Below are positions 53,082 to 62,600 of a stretch of 64,000 bases of DNA, piece by piece (within the stretch, counting starts at the first letter, position 1; each line of letters opens with the position of its first letter). The position numbers and the translations under genes were made by a program. Under the pieces are notes generated by a model. It saw nothing but the letters and a program-made list of their open reading frames with translations. It was not told the origin of the DNA and did no database searches. This DNA comes from Saprospiraceae bacterium (lineage in GTDB: Bacteria; Bacteroidota; Bacteroidia; Chitinophagales; Saprospiraceae), in NCBI GenBank assembly GCA_028280415.1, contig JANQLV010000079.1:32060-96059 (forward strand). Reading direction: 5' to 3'.

Positions 53082-53672
53082 ATGAAGGAACACCTTCGAA
53101 TAGAAGGATCTATTGAGAGCATTTTGAAGCCTGAGAATGATCTGGAAAAAGCTTTGCTGGACTCTCCCGAGTTTTGTGAAGGCTTATTTTGGGGAAAACC
53201 TCGATATGGTCATCCCGAAGGTAAAGTGCTGTATCATATTGAAGAAGTGCTTGCCAATATTGATCGGCTCCAATTAGTCGATCCGGAAGTTCGGAATAAG
53301 CTTAGGATTATTGCTTTCGTTCACGATACGTTCAAGTATAAAGAAGACCCCCAAAAAGGACCTTTGAGAGATTGGTCCAAGCATCACTCGGTCTTAGCCC
53401 GAAAATTTATGGAGCAATACACTACCGATCAAAGCATATTAGATGTTATCGAACTTCACGATGAAGCCTATTATTGCTGGCGACTAAAGGTTCTGTATAA
53501 TCAGGAAGAGGAAGGAAACAAGCGTCTCGCCAAACTTAAGGCGAAAATCGGCTCTAATATTCAACTTTATTATCTTTTTTTTAAATGCGATACCAAAACA
53601 GGTGATAAAACGCAATCTCCACTCTATTGGTTTGAAAAGAATACGGAAGGGATCGAATTTGTAAAACTTTAA
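53082..53672 (+). CDS. HD-domain metal-dependent phosphohydrolase-like protein
   Basis: This 196-residue protein has an HD-like arrangement of metal ligands: H52 (KVLYHIEEVL), H81-D82 (IIAFVHDTFKY), H101/H102 (SKHHSVLARKFM) and H126-D127 (VIELHDEAYY). The pattern fits the HD superfamily, whose members hydrolyse nucleotides or cyclic nucleotides. The substrate is unknown. It is monocistronic, with a terminator 30 bp downstream. Confidence 0.8.
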   Translation: MKEHLRIEGSIESILKPENDLEKALLDSPEFCEGLFWGKPRYGHPEGKVLYHIEEVLANIDRLQLVDPEVRNKLRIIAFVHDTFKYKEDPQKGPLRDWSKHHSVLARKFMEQYTTDQSILDVIELHDEAYYCWRLKVLYNQEEEGNKRLAKLKAKIGSNIQLYYLFFKCDTKTGDKTQSPLYWFEKNTEGIEFVKL

Positions 53673-53701
53673 TTTTTTCGAAGGTTGATGCCAAAACACT
53701 G

Positions 53702-53729
53702 GCCAATTTGAGCAGAATTGGGCTTTTTT
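53702..53729 (+). terminator. Rho-independent terminator after the HD gene
   Basis: GCCAATT pairs with AATTGGGC (one bulged G) around a 7-nt loop and is followed by six T. Confidence 0.7.
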
Positions 53730-53783
53730 GGTGCTTTTTTCAAAAAAATCAGATTTTTTCGAATTTCGGGAAACTTTTTGGAA

Positions 53784-53797
53784 AAAACCTAGGTTTT
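53784..53797. promoter_or_regulatory. 14-bp perfect palindrome upstream of the ECF sigma gene
   Basis: AAAACCTAGGTTTT is a perfect palindrome 80 bp before the sigma factor start. It may be an operator, but only one copy was found. Confidence 0.3.
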
Positions 53798-53877
53798 GGG
53801 GTTGTGCTTATTTTGTGAATAAAAATTCACGAGGCATTCGGTAAAGCAATATGGTTTAACCCGTAATACTTATCTTT

Positions 53878-54468
53878 ATGCTACTGACGAAACAAAAGAC
53901 CATAGAAATGCAAAATTACGAGCGAATTTTCGAAGAAGAATTCTATCCACATGCAGATGCATTGTTCAATTTTGCATATAATCTTACGTATAACGAGGAA
54001 GATGCTAATGATCTCGTTCAGGAAACGTATATGAAAGCTTTTCGATTTATCGACAAGTATATTGCGGGTACGAATGCTAAAGCCTGGCTTTTCAAAATTT
54101 TGAAGAACGGATTTATTAATCAATACCGCAAGAAAAGCAAACGACCTTCACGAGTAGATTACGAAGAAGTAATTAACTATCACGATCAGGAAGATAGCAA
54201 TTACTCCGGGCACATTGACTTGAGAGAGGAAATCTTTCAAAACATGATGGGCGATGAAGTGACTACTGCGATCAATAGTTTGCCGGTAGATTTCCGGGCG
54301 GTAATTTTATTGTGCGATATTGAAGGTTTTACCTACGAAGAGATATCCAAAATTATGGATATTCCAATTGGTACGGTACGTTCCAGATTGCACCGTTCCC
54401 GAAATATGTTAAAAGAGAAATTAAAGGATTATGCTTCAAAGCACGGCTTTGAAGATAAAAGATCATAA
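53878..54468 (+). CDS. ECF RNA polymerase sigma factor (RpoE/SigH-like)
   Basis: This 196-residue sigma factor has region 2 at about 20-85 (YPHADALFNFAYNLTYNEED, ANDLVQETYMKAFRFIDKY, AKAWLFKILKNGFINQYRKK) and region 4 at about 130-185 (LPVDFRAVILLCDIEGFTYE, EISKIMDIPIGTVRSRLHRS). The insert between the regions is acidic. The ATG at 53908 (MQNYERIFEEEFYPH) is an alternative start, fitting the conserved part better. An 80-residue anti-sigma-like protein follows 232 bp later on the same strand. Close relatives are widely conserved in Bacteroidota, to my recollection. Confidence 0.93.
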   Translation: MLLTKQKTIEMQNYERIFEEEFYPHADALFNFAYNLTYNEEDANDLVQETYMKAFRFIDKYIAGTNAKAWLFKILKNGFINQYRKKSKRPSRVDYEEVINYHDQEDSNYSGHIDLREEIFQNMMGDEVTTAINSLPVDFRAVILLCDIEGFTYEEISKIMDIPIGTVRSRLHRSRNMLKEKLKDYASKHGFEDKRS

Positions 54469-54505
54469 ATTTTTTGTTCACCAAACTATTGAAGTTTGAA
54501 TGTCG

Positions 54506-54537
54506 AATCCCGATAGTTCTCCGGAGCTATCGGGATT
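54506..54537 (+). terminator. Hairpin between sigma and anti-sigma genes
   Basis: AATCCCGATAG and CTATCGGGATT form a perfect 11-bp stem around a 10-nt loop. No T-run follows, so it may attenuate or stabilise the transcript rather than end it. A smaller CCAC-GTCA-GTGG-TTTTTT hairpin at about 54606-54622 is a better terminator shape. Confidence 0.45.
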
Positions 54538-54700
54538 AAGTCACTATCTGAGAGGGATATGAAATTCAAGGATTTATCAAGCTTGTTTTCTTTTGTAACA
54601 GACTCCACGTCAGTGGTTTTTTATACCCCGACGATACCCTGTTCGACCTTCTCCGGTTTTACCATTCCGGCATTCGGTTTCAATAATTAAAATTTTCGTA

Positions 54701-54943
54701 ATGGGGAATCTAACTAATTATCAGGAACTCGTCAAGAAAGTCAACATGTATCTTGATAACGAATTGACAAAAGAAGCCGAAAGAGATCTACTCAGAGAAA
54801 TCAAGCAAAACCCGGCTTATTTAGAGGTCTTAAGTAAAGAAAAATCCTTTAGAGAGTTTATCAAAAGCAAAGTTCATCGCCGTAAAGTTTCCCCTGCTCT
54901 TATCCAGTCCATAAAAGATAAAATACGCGTTAATCCCTATTAA
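54701..54943 (+). CDS. Small anti-sigma-like protein lacking the zinc motif
   Basis: This is an 80-residue helical protein. KKVNMYLDNELTKEAERDLL aligns by eye with the start of zinc-binding anti-sigma domains (LxxYLDGELxxxExxxLxxHL). The tail SFREFIKSKVHRRKVSPALI followed by QSIKDKIR also fits. However, the usual H-x3-C-x2-C zinc ligands are replaced by KQNPAYLEVL, and the protein contains no cysteine. It follows the ECF sigma gene on the same strand, which is the main argument for the role. It has no transmembrane helix, so it would act in the cytoplasm. Confidence 0.65.
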   Translation: MGNLTNYQELVKKVNMYLDNELTKEAERDLLREIKQNPAYLEVLSKEKSFREFIKSKVHRRKVSPALIQSIKDKIRVNPY

Positions 54944-55208
54944 CGACTCTTCTTTCGCCTAATTTTTAACTACTATTTTTTAATGTTTTCGGGAGTTCCC
55001 CCGGAACGATCGGGCTTTGGTACCAGAATTTATCCCACCTGGAATGAATTCAGTTTGTCCAGCGTTAATTACCTTATCCACGACCAAGTTATCCTCAGGG
55101 ATGTAATATCTGACCTGGCCCGTTCTTAATTTCTTTTAAAGCATTTTGTTTCTGAATTATCTACCAGCTTAAGACTGCATGGTATCAAAAGCGAATCAAG
55201 ATCAAACA
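54944..55208. other. Intergenic DNA before the prfA promoter
   Basis: No gene is seen. Around 54980-55010 an imperfect G/C-rich repeat (CGGGAGTTCCCCCGGAAC) can form a short stem, similar in flavour to the CCCGAT...ATCGGG hairpins at 37596 and 54506. Confidence 0.45.
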
Positions 55209-55238
55209 TTGAATTAAGGTAAAAATTACCTACTTTTG
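55209..55238 (+). promoter_or_regulatory. Promoter of prfA
   Basis: TTG (55209-55211), 19 bp and TACTTTTG (55231-55238) fit the Bacteroidota consensus. The start region TTTTGCACTCGCAAAA is a near-copy of that at rplM. The leader to the start codon is about 130 nt. Confidence 0.82.
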
Positions 55239-55373
55239 CACTCGCAAAAGCATTTCAACTATGTTGTTATTAAATCTTTATCATTTCTTGTAGCTGTGTA
55301 TGAACACTTCTGTCGATCCCATCCGGATGGTGTGGCTTTTGCCTTTTTTCAACTTAAATAAGAAAATAATATA

Positions 55374-56441
55374 ATGTTAGATAAACTGGAAGCGATTCAT
55401 GAGCGATACATTTATTTAGAAGAACAACTTTCCGATCCTTCTGTCACTTCAGATATGGGCAAGTTCAAGAAAATAAGTAAAGAGTATAAAGATTTAAAAG
55501 AAGTGGTAGACGTTTATCATGCTTATAAAGAATTGCTTGGTAATATTGAAACTTCCCAGGAAATGCTTAAGGAAGAAGACGAAGAAATGCGGGAGATGGC
55601 CAAAATCGAACTGGAAGAATTGCTGCCTCAACAGGAAGAAATAGAAGAAAAAATCAAAATATTGTTAATTCCTAAAGATCCTGAGGATTCCAAAGATGTC
55701 ATTTTTGAAATTCGATCCGGTACTGGTGGGGATGAAGCAAGTATTTTTGCCGGTGATCTTTATAAAATGTACACCAAATACTTTGAGACGCAAGGTTGGA
55801 AAACCGAGGTCCTGTCCATTAATGAAGGAACCGTTGGTGGTTATAACAAAATTGTCCTGGAAATCTTTGGGGAAGATGTCTACGGTAAATTAAAGTTTGA
55901 ATCTGGTGCGCACCGGGTGCAGCGGGTTCCCAAGACTGAATCACAAGGAAGAGTGCATACTTCTGCCGCAACCGTTGTAGTAATGCCCAAGTTTGAAATG
56001 GAGGACATTGATATAAATAAAGCAGATTTGAAAACAGATACCTTTCGTTCAAGTGGTGCAGGAGGGCAGCACGTTAATAAAACCGAATCCGGCGTTCGTT
56101 TTACCCATATCCCTACCGGAGTAGTCGCAGAAAGTACAGATGGCAGATCGCAGCATAAAAACAGAGAAATAGCGCTGCAAAGGCTTTATGTAAAAATATT
56201 CGAAGCTCAGCAGGCCGCTCATAATAATAAGGTTTCCGCCACTCGGAAATCATTGGTCGGCACAGGGGATCGTTCGGGTAAAATCAGAACTTATAATTAT
56301 CCGCAAAACCGGGTCACAGATCATCGTATCAACCTTACATTATATAGTCTGGACAAAATCGTAGCAGGCGATATTGAAGAAATCATTCAGGCTCTGCAAG
56401 TAGCTGAAAATGCAGAGAAAATGAAGGCCGGTGATGAATAA
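55374..56441 (+). CDS. prfA: Peptide chain release factor 1
   Basis: This 355-residue factor ends translation at UAA and UAG. The GGQ motif that triggers peptide release is in SSGAGGQHVNKTESGVRF. The codon-recognition tripeptide is PKT in VQRVPKTESQGRVHTSA, the P-x-T form of RF1 rather than the SPF of RF2. IRSGTGGDEASIFAGDLYKM and TYNYPQNRVTDHRINLTLY are also diagnostic. Single gene with its own promoter. The usual partner prmC is not adjacent. Confidence 0.96.
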   Translation: MLDKLEAIHERYIYLEEQLSDPSVTSDMGKFKKISKEYKDLKEVVDVYHAYKELLGNIETSQEMLKEEDEEMREMAKIELEELLPQQEEIEEKIKILLIPKDPEDSKDVIFEIRSGTGGDEASIFAGDLYKMYTKYFETQGWKTEVLSINEGTVGGYNKIVLEIFGEDVYGKLKFESGAHRVQRVPKTESQGRVHTSAATVVVMPKFEMEDIDINKADLKTDTFRSSGAGGQHVNKTESGVRFTHIPTGVVAESTDGRSQHKNREIALQRLYVKIFEAQQAAHNNKVSATRKSLVGTGDRSGKIRTYNYPQNRVTDHRINLTLYSLDKIVAGDIEEIIQALQVAENAEKMKAGDE

Positions 56442-56659
56442 AGAAATCCTTATTAAATAATAAATTTATTTAATTTATAAAGGATTCATTTATTGTAAAA
56501 TAAATAATACAAAAAAGCTTATTTTAATAATTTTTCAGTATCTTTCCCTGTGCCTAAAAAGGGCATTAGGAATTCGCGAATATTCCTTTCTATAACCTCC
56601 AGCTTATACTCAGATACTTCGGTAATTACTTCTTTATAACACCAAAAAACACAACACCA

Positions 56660-58564
56660 ATGAGTACACCACTTATCAGTAGTGTAGCGATATACCCTCC
56701 TTTAGGTATCGCTCGTATCGGAAACTCCAATGAGTATTTTTTAGCTTCAGACCTACCGGGAATAGCTCCCAATCCTCCCGGAGGATTTAAAGATTCTGAG
56801 CATCGAATCAAAAAGCAAGTAGCACGATTCAGAATTTACGGCTTTGATGAAGCCGGTAATCCCCTAAGAGAAATAACCGCGGACGAAGCCAATATCAAAT
56901 GGCGTGTTCATGCAGCAAATGTCAAAGCGGCATGGTATCAATTTAATAATGCGCTTGATTTACCCAAAGCGGGCATACCTTCTCCTGTCAGGAACAGCGA
57001 TATAAAAGGTGCGGATCGCCAACAATTAATCATTGATCCCGGTTCTGTCACTATCGAAGGCAGCAATCAATCCGGCGAAGAGTATCATCTTAACAAAGGG
57101 CGTTTCTTTGGCAAAGAAGTCAAATTAGGAGAGCTGCGAACCGACGAAAAAGGAAGATTGCTATTTTTCGGCGGTGATGGAGATGCAGCATCAAAAGATA
57201 ATAAACCACCGGTCACCTTTGCCAATAACGATGGTTATCATGATGATACCTGTGATGGCGTAGTACGTGCAACCGTAGAAATAAACGGAGAAACCTTCGA
57301 AGCTACTCCGGCAATGGTTGCAGTTACACCACCCGATTTTGGCCCCGGCATTTTCGGCGTGGTTACTATGAATGATGTTGTACAGGATTTGTTTATCCGG
57401 GAAATGGACTATCCCGATTCAGCTATCGATCCGAATGATCTGCAGTTATACCGCCCTGAGTTCTATCGCCATATTTACCCTATTTTCCGTCGTCTCACCG
57501 ATACACAGTGGGTCAATCACGGGTTTTTCGTGCTGTTTGGGAAAAATTCCCCTTCGGATTTTACCGCTCCGGAAATGCTTAAAAAATTACAGGATAATTC
57601 AGCGGAAAACAAAGCTTTTCGGGAACGGCTTTTCAATTGGTTCAGGGATCCCGATTCGAATGAGTATACACCTGTAAAGATCCCTCCATTTTACGGCGAT
57701 GGTTTTGGTGAATTTGTAAAATTAGCGATTGTGGACTTGCCCATTACCCGAATCCAGTATAAACGATTACGACATTGGGCAGAGGGAAATTTTATAGTTA
57801 GCGAGCCCGTGCCTCCAATCCCTTTTGAAGAACTGCCAGTCGAGCAACAAATCGATTCATTAAACCAGGCACCATTCGAAGAATGCCTGGGAGGTCCTTT
57901 CCATCCGGGAATTGAGATTACCTGGCCCATGCGCGTAAAAATGATGTGGGCCGCTCCGTATCGCCTCAAAGTAGTGGAGGAAGGCGAGTCTACACAATTG
58001 GATTTTGGACCATTATTATCGCCACAAATTGCGCTTTCGGAAGATGGCCCAGTTTCAAAAAGTGGCCCGGGAGCCTTAACCCGCTGGTTAGGCGTTCCAT
58101 GGCAAACAGATGAGGCCAGTTGCCTCTCCGGTTATAATCCAACTACATACCTCCCCTTACCTTCATTTTGGGCAGCAAGGGTTCCTAATCAGGTTTTGAG
58201 TGCGGATAGCTACAATCGTATGCAAGACAGCAATCTAAATATTGCTCAAAGGCTCAAGCATTTCGATTACCGACAGGACTGGTTACGGGATTTCGGGACT
58301 AATTACCTTCGAAAAATTAATACTATGGTTCACGAATGGCATGAGCTCGGTATTATTGCAAAAGTCGAACAAAACACCGGCAATAATGAAGAAGGCTATT
58401 TGCCAGATGAAGTGTGGAAAGAAACAGGCAGACATTTTACGGGTGAAGATCCGACTATTGAGCAGGTATTAATTGCCGAAAATGCAGAAGAGCAGCCAAA
58501 ATTATTGCGTTCTGCTCCGCAACGTAAACGAACTCGTCCGACATTTGCACGAGATGAAAGATAA
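56660..58564 (+). CDS. LodA/GoxA-like CTQ quinoprotein oxidase
   Basis: This 634-residue protein resembles L-lysine 6-oxidase (LodA) and glycine oxidase (GoxA), which carry a cysteine tryptophylquinone cofactor. Family marks are IYPPLGIARIGNSNEYFLAS near the start, ATPAMVAVTPPDFGPG, CLGGPFHPGIEITWPMR and LGVPWQTDEASC followed by LPLPSFWAARVPNQVL. By analogy the crosslinked pair could be C409 (in CLGGPF) and W481 (in VPWQTD); I place these from motif memory, so they are provisional. There is no N-terminal signal peptide, as in other members. Such enzymes release hydrogen peroxide, which can be antibacterial. The next gene overlaps by 11 bp and encodes the expected maturation flavoprotein. Confidence 0.88.
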   Translation: MSTPLISSVAIYPPLGIARIGNSNEYFLASDLPGIAPNPPGGFKDSEHRIKKQVARFRIYGFDEAGNPLREITADEANIKWRVHAANVKAAWYQFNNALDLPKAGIPSPVRNSDIKGADRQQLIIDPGSVTIEGSNQSGEEYHLNKGRFFGKEVKLGELRTDEKGRLLFFGGDGDAASKDNKPPVTFANNDGYHDDTCDGVVRATVEINGETFEATPAMVAVTPPDFGPGIFGVVTMNDVVQDLFIREMDYPDSAIDPNDLQLYRPEFYRHIYPIFRRLTDTQWVNHGFFVLFGKNSPSDFTAPEMLKKLQDNSAENKAFRERLFNWFRDPDSNEYTPVKIPPFYGDGFGEFVKLAIVDLPITRIQYKRLRHWAEGNFIVSEPVPPIPFEELPVEQQIDSLNQAPFEECLGGPFHPGIEITWPMRVKMMWAAPYRLKVVEEGESTQLDFGPLLSPQIALSEDGPVSKSGPGALTRWLGVPWQTDEASCLSGYNPTTYLPLPSFWAARVPNQVLSADSYNRMQDSNLNIAQRLKHFDYRQDWLRDFGTNYLRKINTMVHEWHELGIIAKVEQNTGNNEEGYLPDEVWKETGRHFTGEDPTIEQVLIAENAEEQPKLLRSAPQRKRTRPTFARDER

Positions 58565-59627
58565 TTACTTCAAAGTCATCATAGTCGGCGGTGGTCCCTC
58601 GGGGATTGCCGCTGCTTTGACGCTTGCCGCAAGAGGTATCAGCCACTGTCTGGTTGAAGCACTGGCTCAACCGATCCGAAAGCCCGGTGAGGCCATTCCT
58701 CCAAACGCAAAACTCCTTTTCAAAAAGCTTGGATTAAACCACCTTCTAGAAGACAAGCAGCATATTCCCTATTTCGGAGCAATGACTGTCTGGGGAAATG
58801 ATCAGCTGACTGCTGAAAATTTTATAAAAAACGTCAACGGTCACGGTTATTTAATCGATCGATTATTTTTCGAAGAGCAACTTAGAGCCCTGGTTAAAAA
58901 TAGTACGGACCAATGCTTCTTTGGTTATCGCCTGTCAAGGCTTTTCGAAAAGGAAGATAAAATTGTTACAGAAATTTCCAGCAGGCATGAGTCCCGGATC
59001 ATCACTGCCGATTTTATTATAGATGCTTCCGGTAGAAAAGCTTCTGTATTCCGTCATTTCAAATCATCTGTGAAGAAAACGGATGATCTCTTTTGCCTTT
59101 CTTTTCATATAAAAAAAGACTATCCTGTACCCAAACAGATTTTTGTAGAAGCCGTTGAAAATGGCTGGTGGTACCTTGCTCCTTTGGGAGCTGATCAGCT
59201 CACTCTGATGTTTTTCACAAAAAAGGGATTACTTCCCGGCAAATCAAATACTGCTGCCTTTTTGGAAGATGCGTTTAAAAAGACCCTTCATCTTTCTAAA
59301 TTAATAAAATCATTTTCGATAGACCTGAAAAACCTAAGAAGCTTTCCTGCCGGCACTTCGGCACTGGAAATTCCATATGGTAAAAACAGATTAGCGGTAG
59401 GTGATGCGGCTTATGCATTTGACCCCATCTCTTCTTATGGCATCACTTCAGCTCTTTCCTCCGGGTACTACGGAGCTCATGCCGTCGCCGATTTTTTATC
59501 CGGCAAAAAAGAAGCCCTAGAGGTTTATCGATATATCATGGAAGATACCTTTTCGAGATATCTAAGGGAATTAAAATTACAATACGCAGCCGAACAACGT
59601 TGGCAGCAAGCTGAATTTTGGAATTAA
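58554..59627 (+). CDS. LodB-like FAD-dependent maturation monooxygenase
   Basis: This 357-residue flavoprotein of the tryptophan-halogenase/geranylgeranyl-reductase-like type has the Rossmann motif VIIVGGGPSGIAAALTLAAR, then RKPGEAIPPNAKLLF and AVGDAAYAFDPISSYGITSA (second FAD motif). LodB-type proteins are needed to make the quinone cofactor of LodA. The ATG at 58554 is chosen because it gives the flavin motif at the N-terminus and overlaps the end of the oxidase gene by 11 bp, implying translational coupling. The frame is open to 58473 but would extend deep into the oxidase gene. It ends in a TTAA shared with the convergent gene. Confidence 0.88.
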   Translation: MKDNYFKVIIVGGGPSGIAAALTLAARGISHCLVEALAQPIRKPGEAIPPNAKLLFKKLGLNHLLEDKQHIPYFGAMTVWGNDQLTAENFIKNVNGHGYLIDRLFFEEQLRALVKNSTDQCFFGYRLSRLFEKEDKIVTEISSRHESRIITADFIIDASGRKASVFRHFKSSVKKTDDLFCLSFHIKKDYPVPKQIFVEAVENGWWYLAPLGADQLTLMFFTKKGLLPGKSNTAAFLEDAFKKTLHLSKLIKSFSIDLKNLRSFPAGTSALEIPYGKNRLAVGDAAYAFDPISSYGITSALSSGYYGAHAVADFLSGKKEALEVYRYIMEDTFSRYLRELKLQYAAEQRWQQAEFWN

Positions 59628-62600
59628 AAATCCATTCCCATAGAAAGATAAAAGCGGGGATCCTGCAATACCCGGGTCTCTATTCCTCTGGCATAATCCA
59701 GGCGTATGAAGTAACCAAAAATCATAGTGCGAACACCTGCTCCATATCCGGCAACAATCGGATCCCGGAAATAATTAACCTTTACATTTACTGTTGGAGG
59801 ATTGGAAATAAATATGGTATTAAGCGGACTATCATCCGTAAAAGGAGTAGGTCCTTGCCAGGCTGTACCAACATCAAAAAATCCAACTACCTGGAAGTTT
59901 CTAAAGAAAGAAGAGCGAATTCTTGTTGAAAAATACTTGAATATCGGAACCCGTAATTCTGTATTGACCAAAGCAAAGTTATTTCCGTTTCGGATATTAT
60001 AGCGGAAACCTCTCAAATTGCTAGCCAATGTTTGGTAGGCAAATTCTTCTTGTCCCGGAAATGGTATATCATTATTAAATCGTTGAATCAGCCAATTATC
60101 CACCCCGCCCAAAAAATAAAGAATTTTTTCTGATCCAAATGAAGATGCCCCCGCTGCTCTAATCGCCAGAATAGAATGTTTATCCAGCCTTTGATAATGT
60201 CTTGCATCAAAACCGATAACTGTCATGAATCCGTCGGCAAAATTTAAACTCACATTATCAATGAAATCGACTTGGAATCTTTTGAGCACTTCTGCATACA
60301 CTTTATAACGTGTCCCATGCTTGATGTTAATGGCAACATCAAGCGTATTATCGAAAACATATTCCAGTTTAAGACCTACACGCTGTTCATTAAAAGTAGG
60401 GGTATTCAGCGCATTTTGATCCGTTGCTAACAAGAAAGACTTATCAAATCTAAGTGTACCGGTCGCCCGAAAGCTTCTAAAAATATCCAATGGATATCTC
60501 ACTTCCATTTGCCCCAGAAAAACCGTTTCTTTTGACCTTTGCGGAATGATCGGATTGACATTTTCCTGGGTAAACCTGAGGTTTCTTCGGTAGAATGCGT
60601 AACGCTTATCCAGTCGTTTTTTCTTATCATCAAAAAGAATAAAATATTCTGCGCCATTAAAAGTCGTAGGGATTCTAATTCCCATTTCAAATTGATAATC
60701 TTCAAACAAATCCTTGAAATTGGCCTTGAATAAAATCCCCGGCGGAGGTGTCTGATAGGTGCTTCGAGTTCCGGCATAGCTGTCCAGTCCACCAAAAAGC
60801 AAACTATTATCCAGCTGCGTTGTGACAAAATCGGTCCTGAACTTAAGTCGATAAGGTACAATTCGAGAAGGGTTGAACCGAACTACTTTTGATCGGAAAG
60901 GAGCGGCATTTTGGCTATAATCCGCCACTGAAGATGGTTCGACCTCCGAGGGTATTTCGATCTCTATATTCTCCCCGCCTTCCTCAACTTTCACCGTTGG
61001 CGCAGGTTCATCATCATCAAACTCACTCTGAAATAAATAATTATCAATATCTATTTCTTCTTTTTTCGGCTCGGGTTCGGGGGCTTCTTTTTCAACCTGA
61101 ACCTCAACAATTTCTGTCGTGTCCGGTTGCTCCTGATTAGTTGGAGTAACTTTCCCGGTATTCTCCGGATTAACGGGTTTACTGAAGATAGATTGCTGTT
61201 CTATAAAACGCGTCACCCCTGGTTGAATCAGCGTATCCGGGCTTAGTTTGCCAACATAGAAAACATTGATATTATTTTTGTAAATGTTTTGTACATATTT
61301 TCCGGTACGGGGAGAAGTGTGCTGTTCAATAATATTCCGATCATAATTACTTGAAAAGTGATTAATAGCTCTTTGCTTGATTACCGGCGACAAGATAATA
61401 GTATCAATTAAGGTTGAATCCAAACTGGTCAGGCTAGAGTCCTGATGCAAAACAATCTCCGTACCATCCTCCAGGATTATATTTTGCTCATAGTAAGCAA
61501 TATAATCCTCCAGATAGCCAAATTTCCGATTGACAATCCCGCTTTGATCCGTCAAAAAGGAAAACCAGGTAGAATCTACTGCTGCAGGCTGGCGTTCATT
61601 CGCAAAAGGGGTATTGGTCACTCTGACCAGCTCATTGGATTTATTTTCCAAGTCGTAATAGAAAATATCAAAATTATTAAGGGGCAGGATGGTATCCATT
61701 CTCAACCTGCTTAACATCACATCATCCCGATTAGAAGAAAATAGTATTCCTTTTTTATTGCGGATTTTTACCAGCCTGGCATCCAGATCATCATAAAAAT
61801 CATTTGTAATTCGCTGAGTCTGGCGGGTGCTTGGAAAATAGAGAAAGATATCCGAGAAACCACGAACAGCGGCGGAAAACACCATCTGCCCGGGATTTAC
61901 GTAATCCATACTGTATACTCTCTGGTATTGAGGATCGAGATCTTCTACTACTTTATCTTTTGTTTTAATATCATAAAGCAGCAGTTTCGCTACATCGCGT
62001 TTTTCGTAAATCACTGCAACTTCCATGTTATTGGGATTCCAGGCAAGCAAGGGATAATCATAATCTGTTGCCTGTATAGGGTTTCGAAAACCACTTTTAT
62101 GAATGACTTTGCGGTCCCCCGTACGGATATCCTGCAAGTATACCTTGTATTTTCCTATTTCGTTAGCGACATAAACAATCTTCCTCCCGTCCGGACTGAT
62201 TTTTAACTGGCTAAGTGGCAGTTTCCTTTTATTTTTTATTTTTACCTTCCTTCCATCCGGCTTTCTATCCATTTGCTTTACCTCCGCCCTGTATCGTTGC
62301 TTATAGTAATCAAACCAGTTCTTGCTGGTTCTCTTGTACGGTGTACCGAGTACGTATAAAAACCCGCTATCAATACTTCGATTTATTCTGGTCAGATAAA
62401 GCAGATTGGAAACCGTTGACTGGCCATAATTCTGACTGATGAAATACCACATTGAATGTCCTGCAAGCTTGGGATTTTTTTCAGCAAAATCATTGAAATC
62501 CAGTTCTTTTTCCTGTAGGATGATATCTCTCAATTGATTGTCTATATCCGTACTCCAATTGGTTCCAACGTAGGAAACTAATCCCATCTTAAACCAGTCG

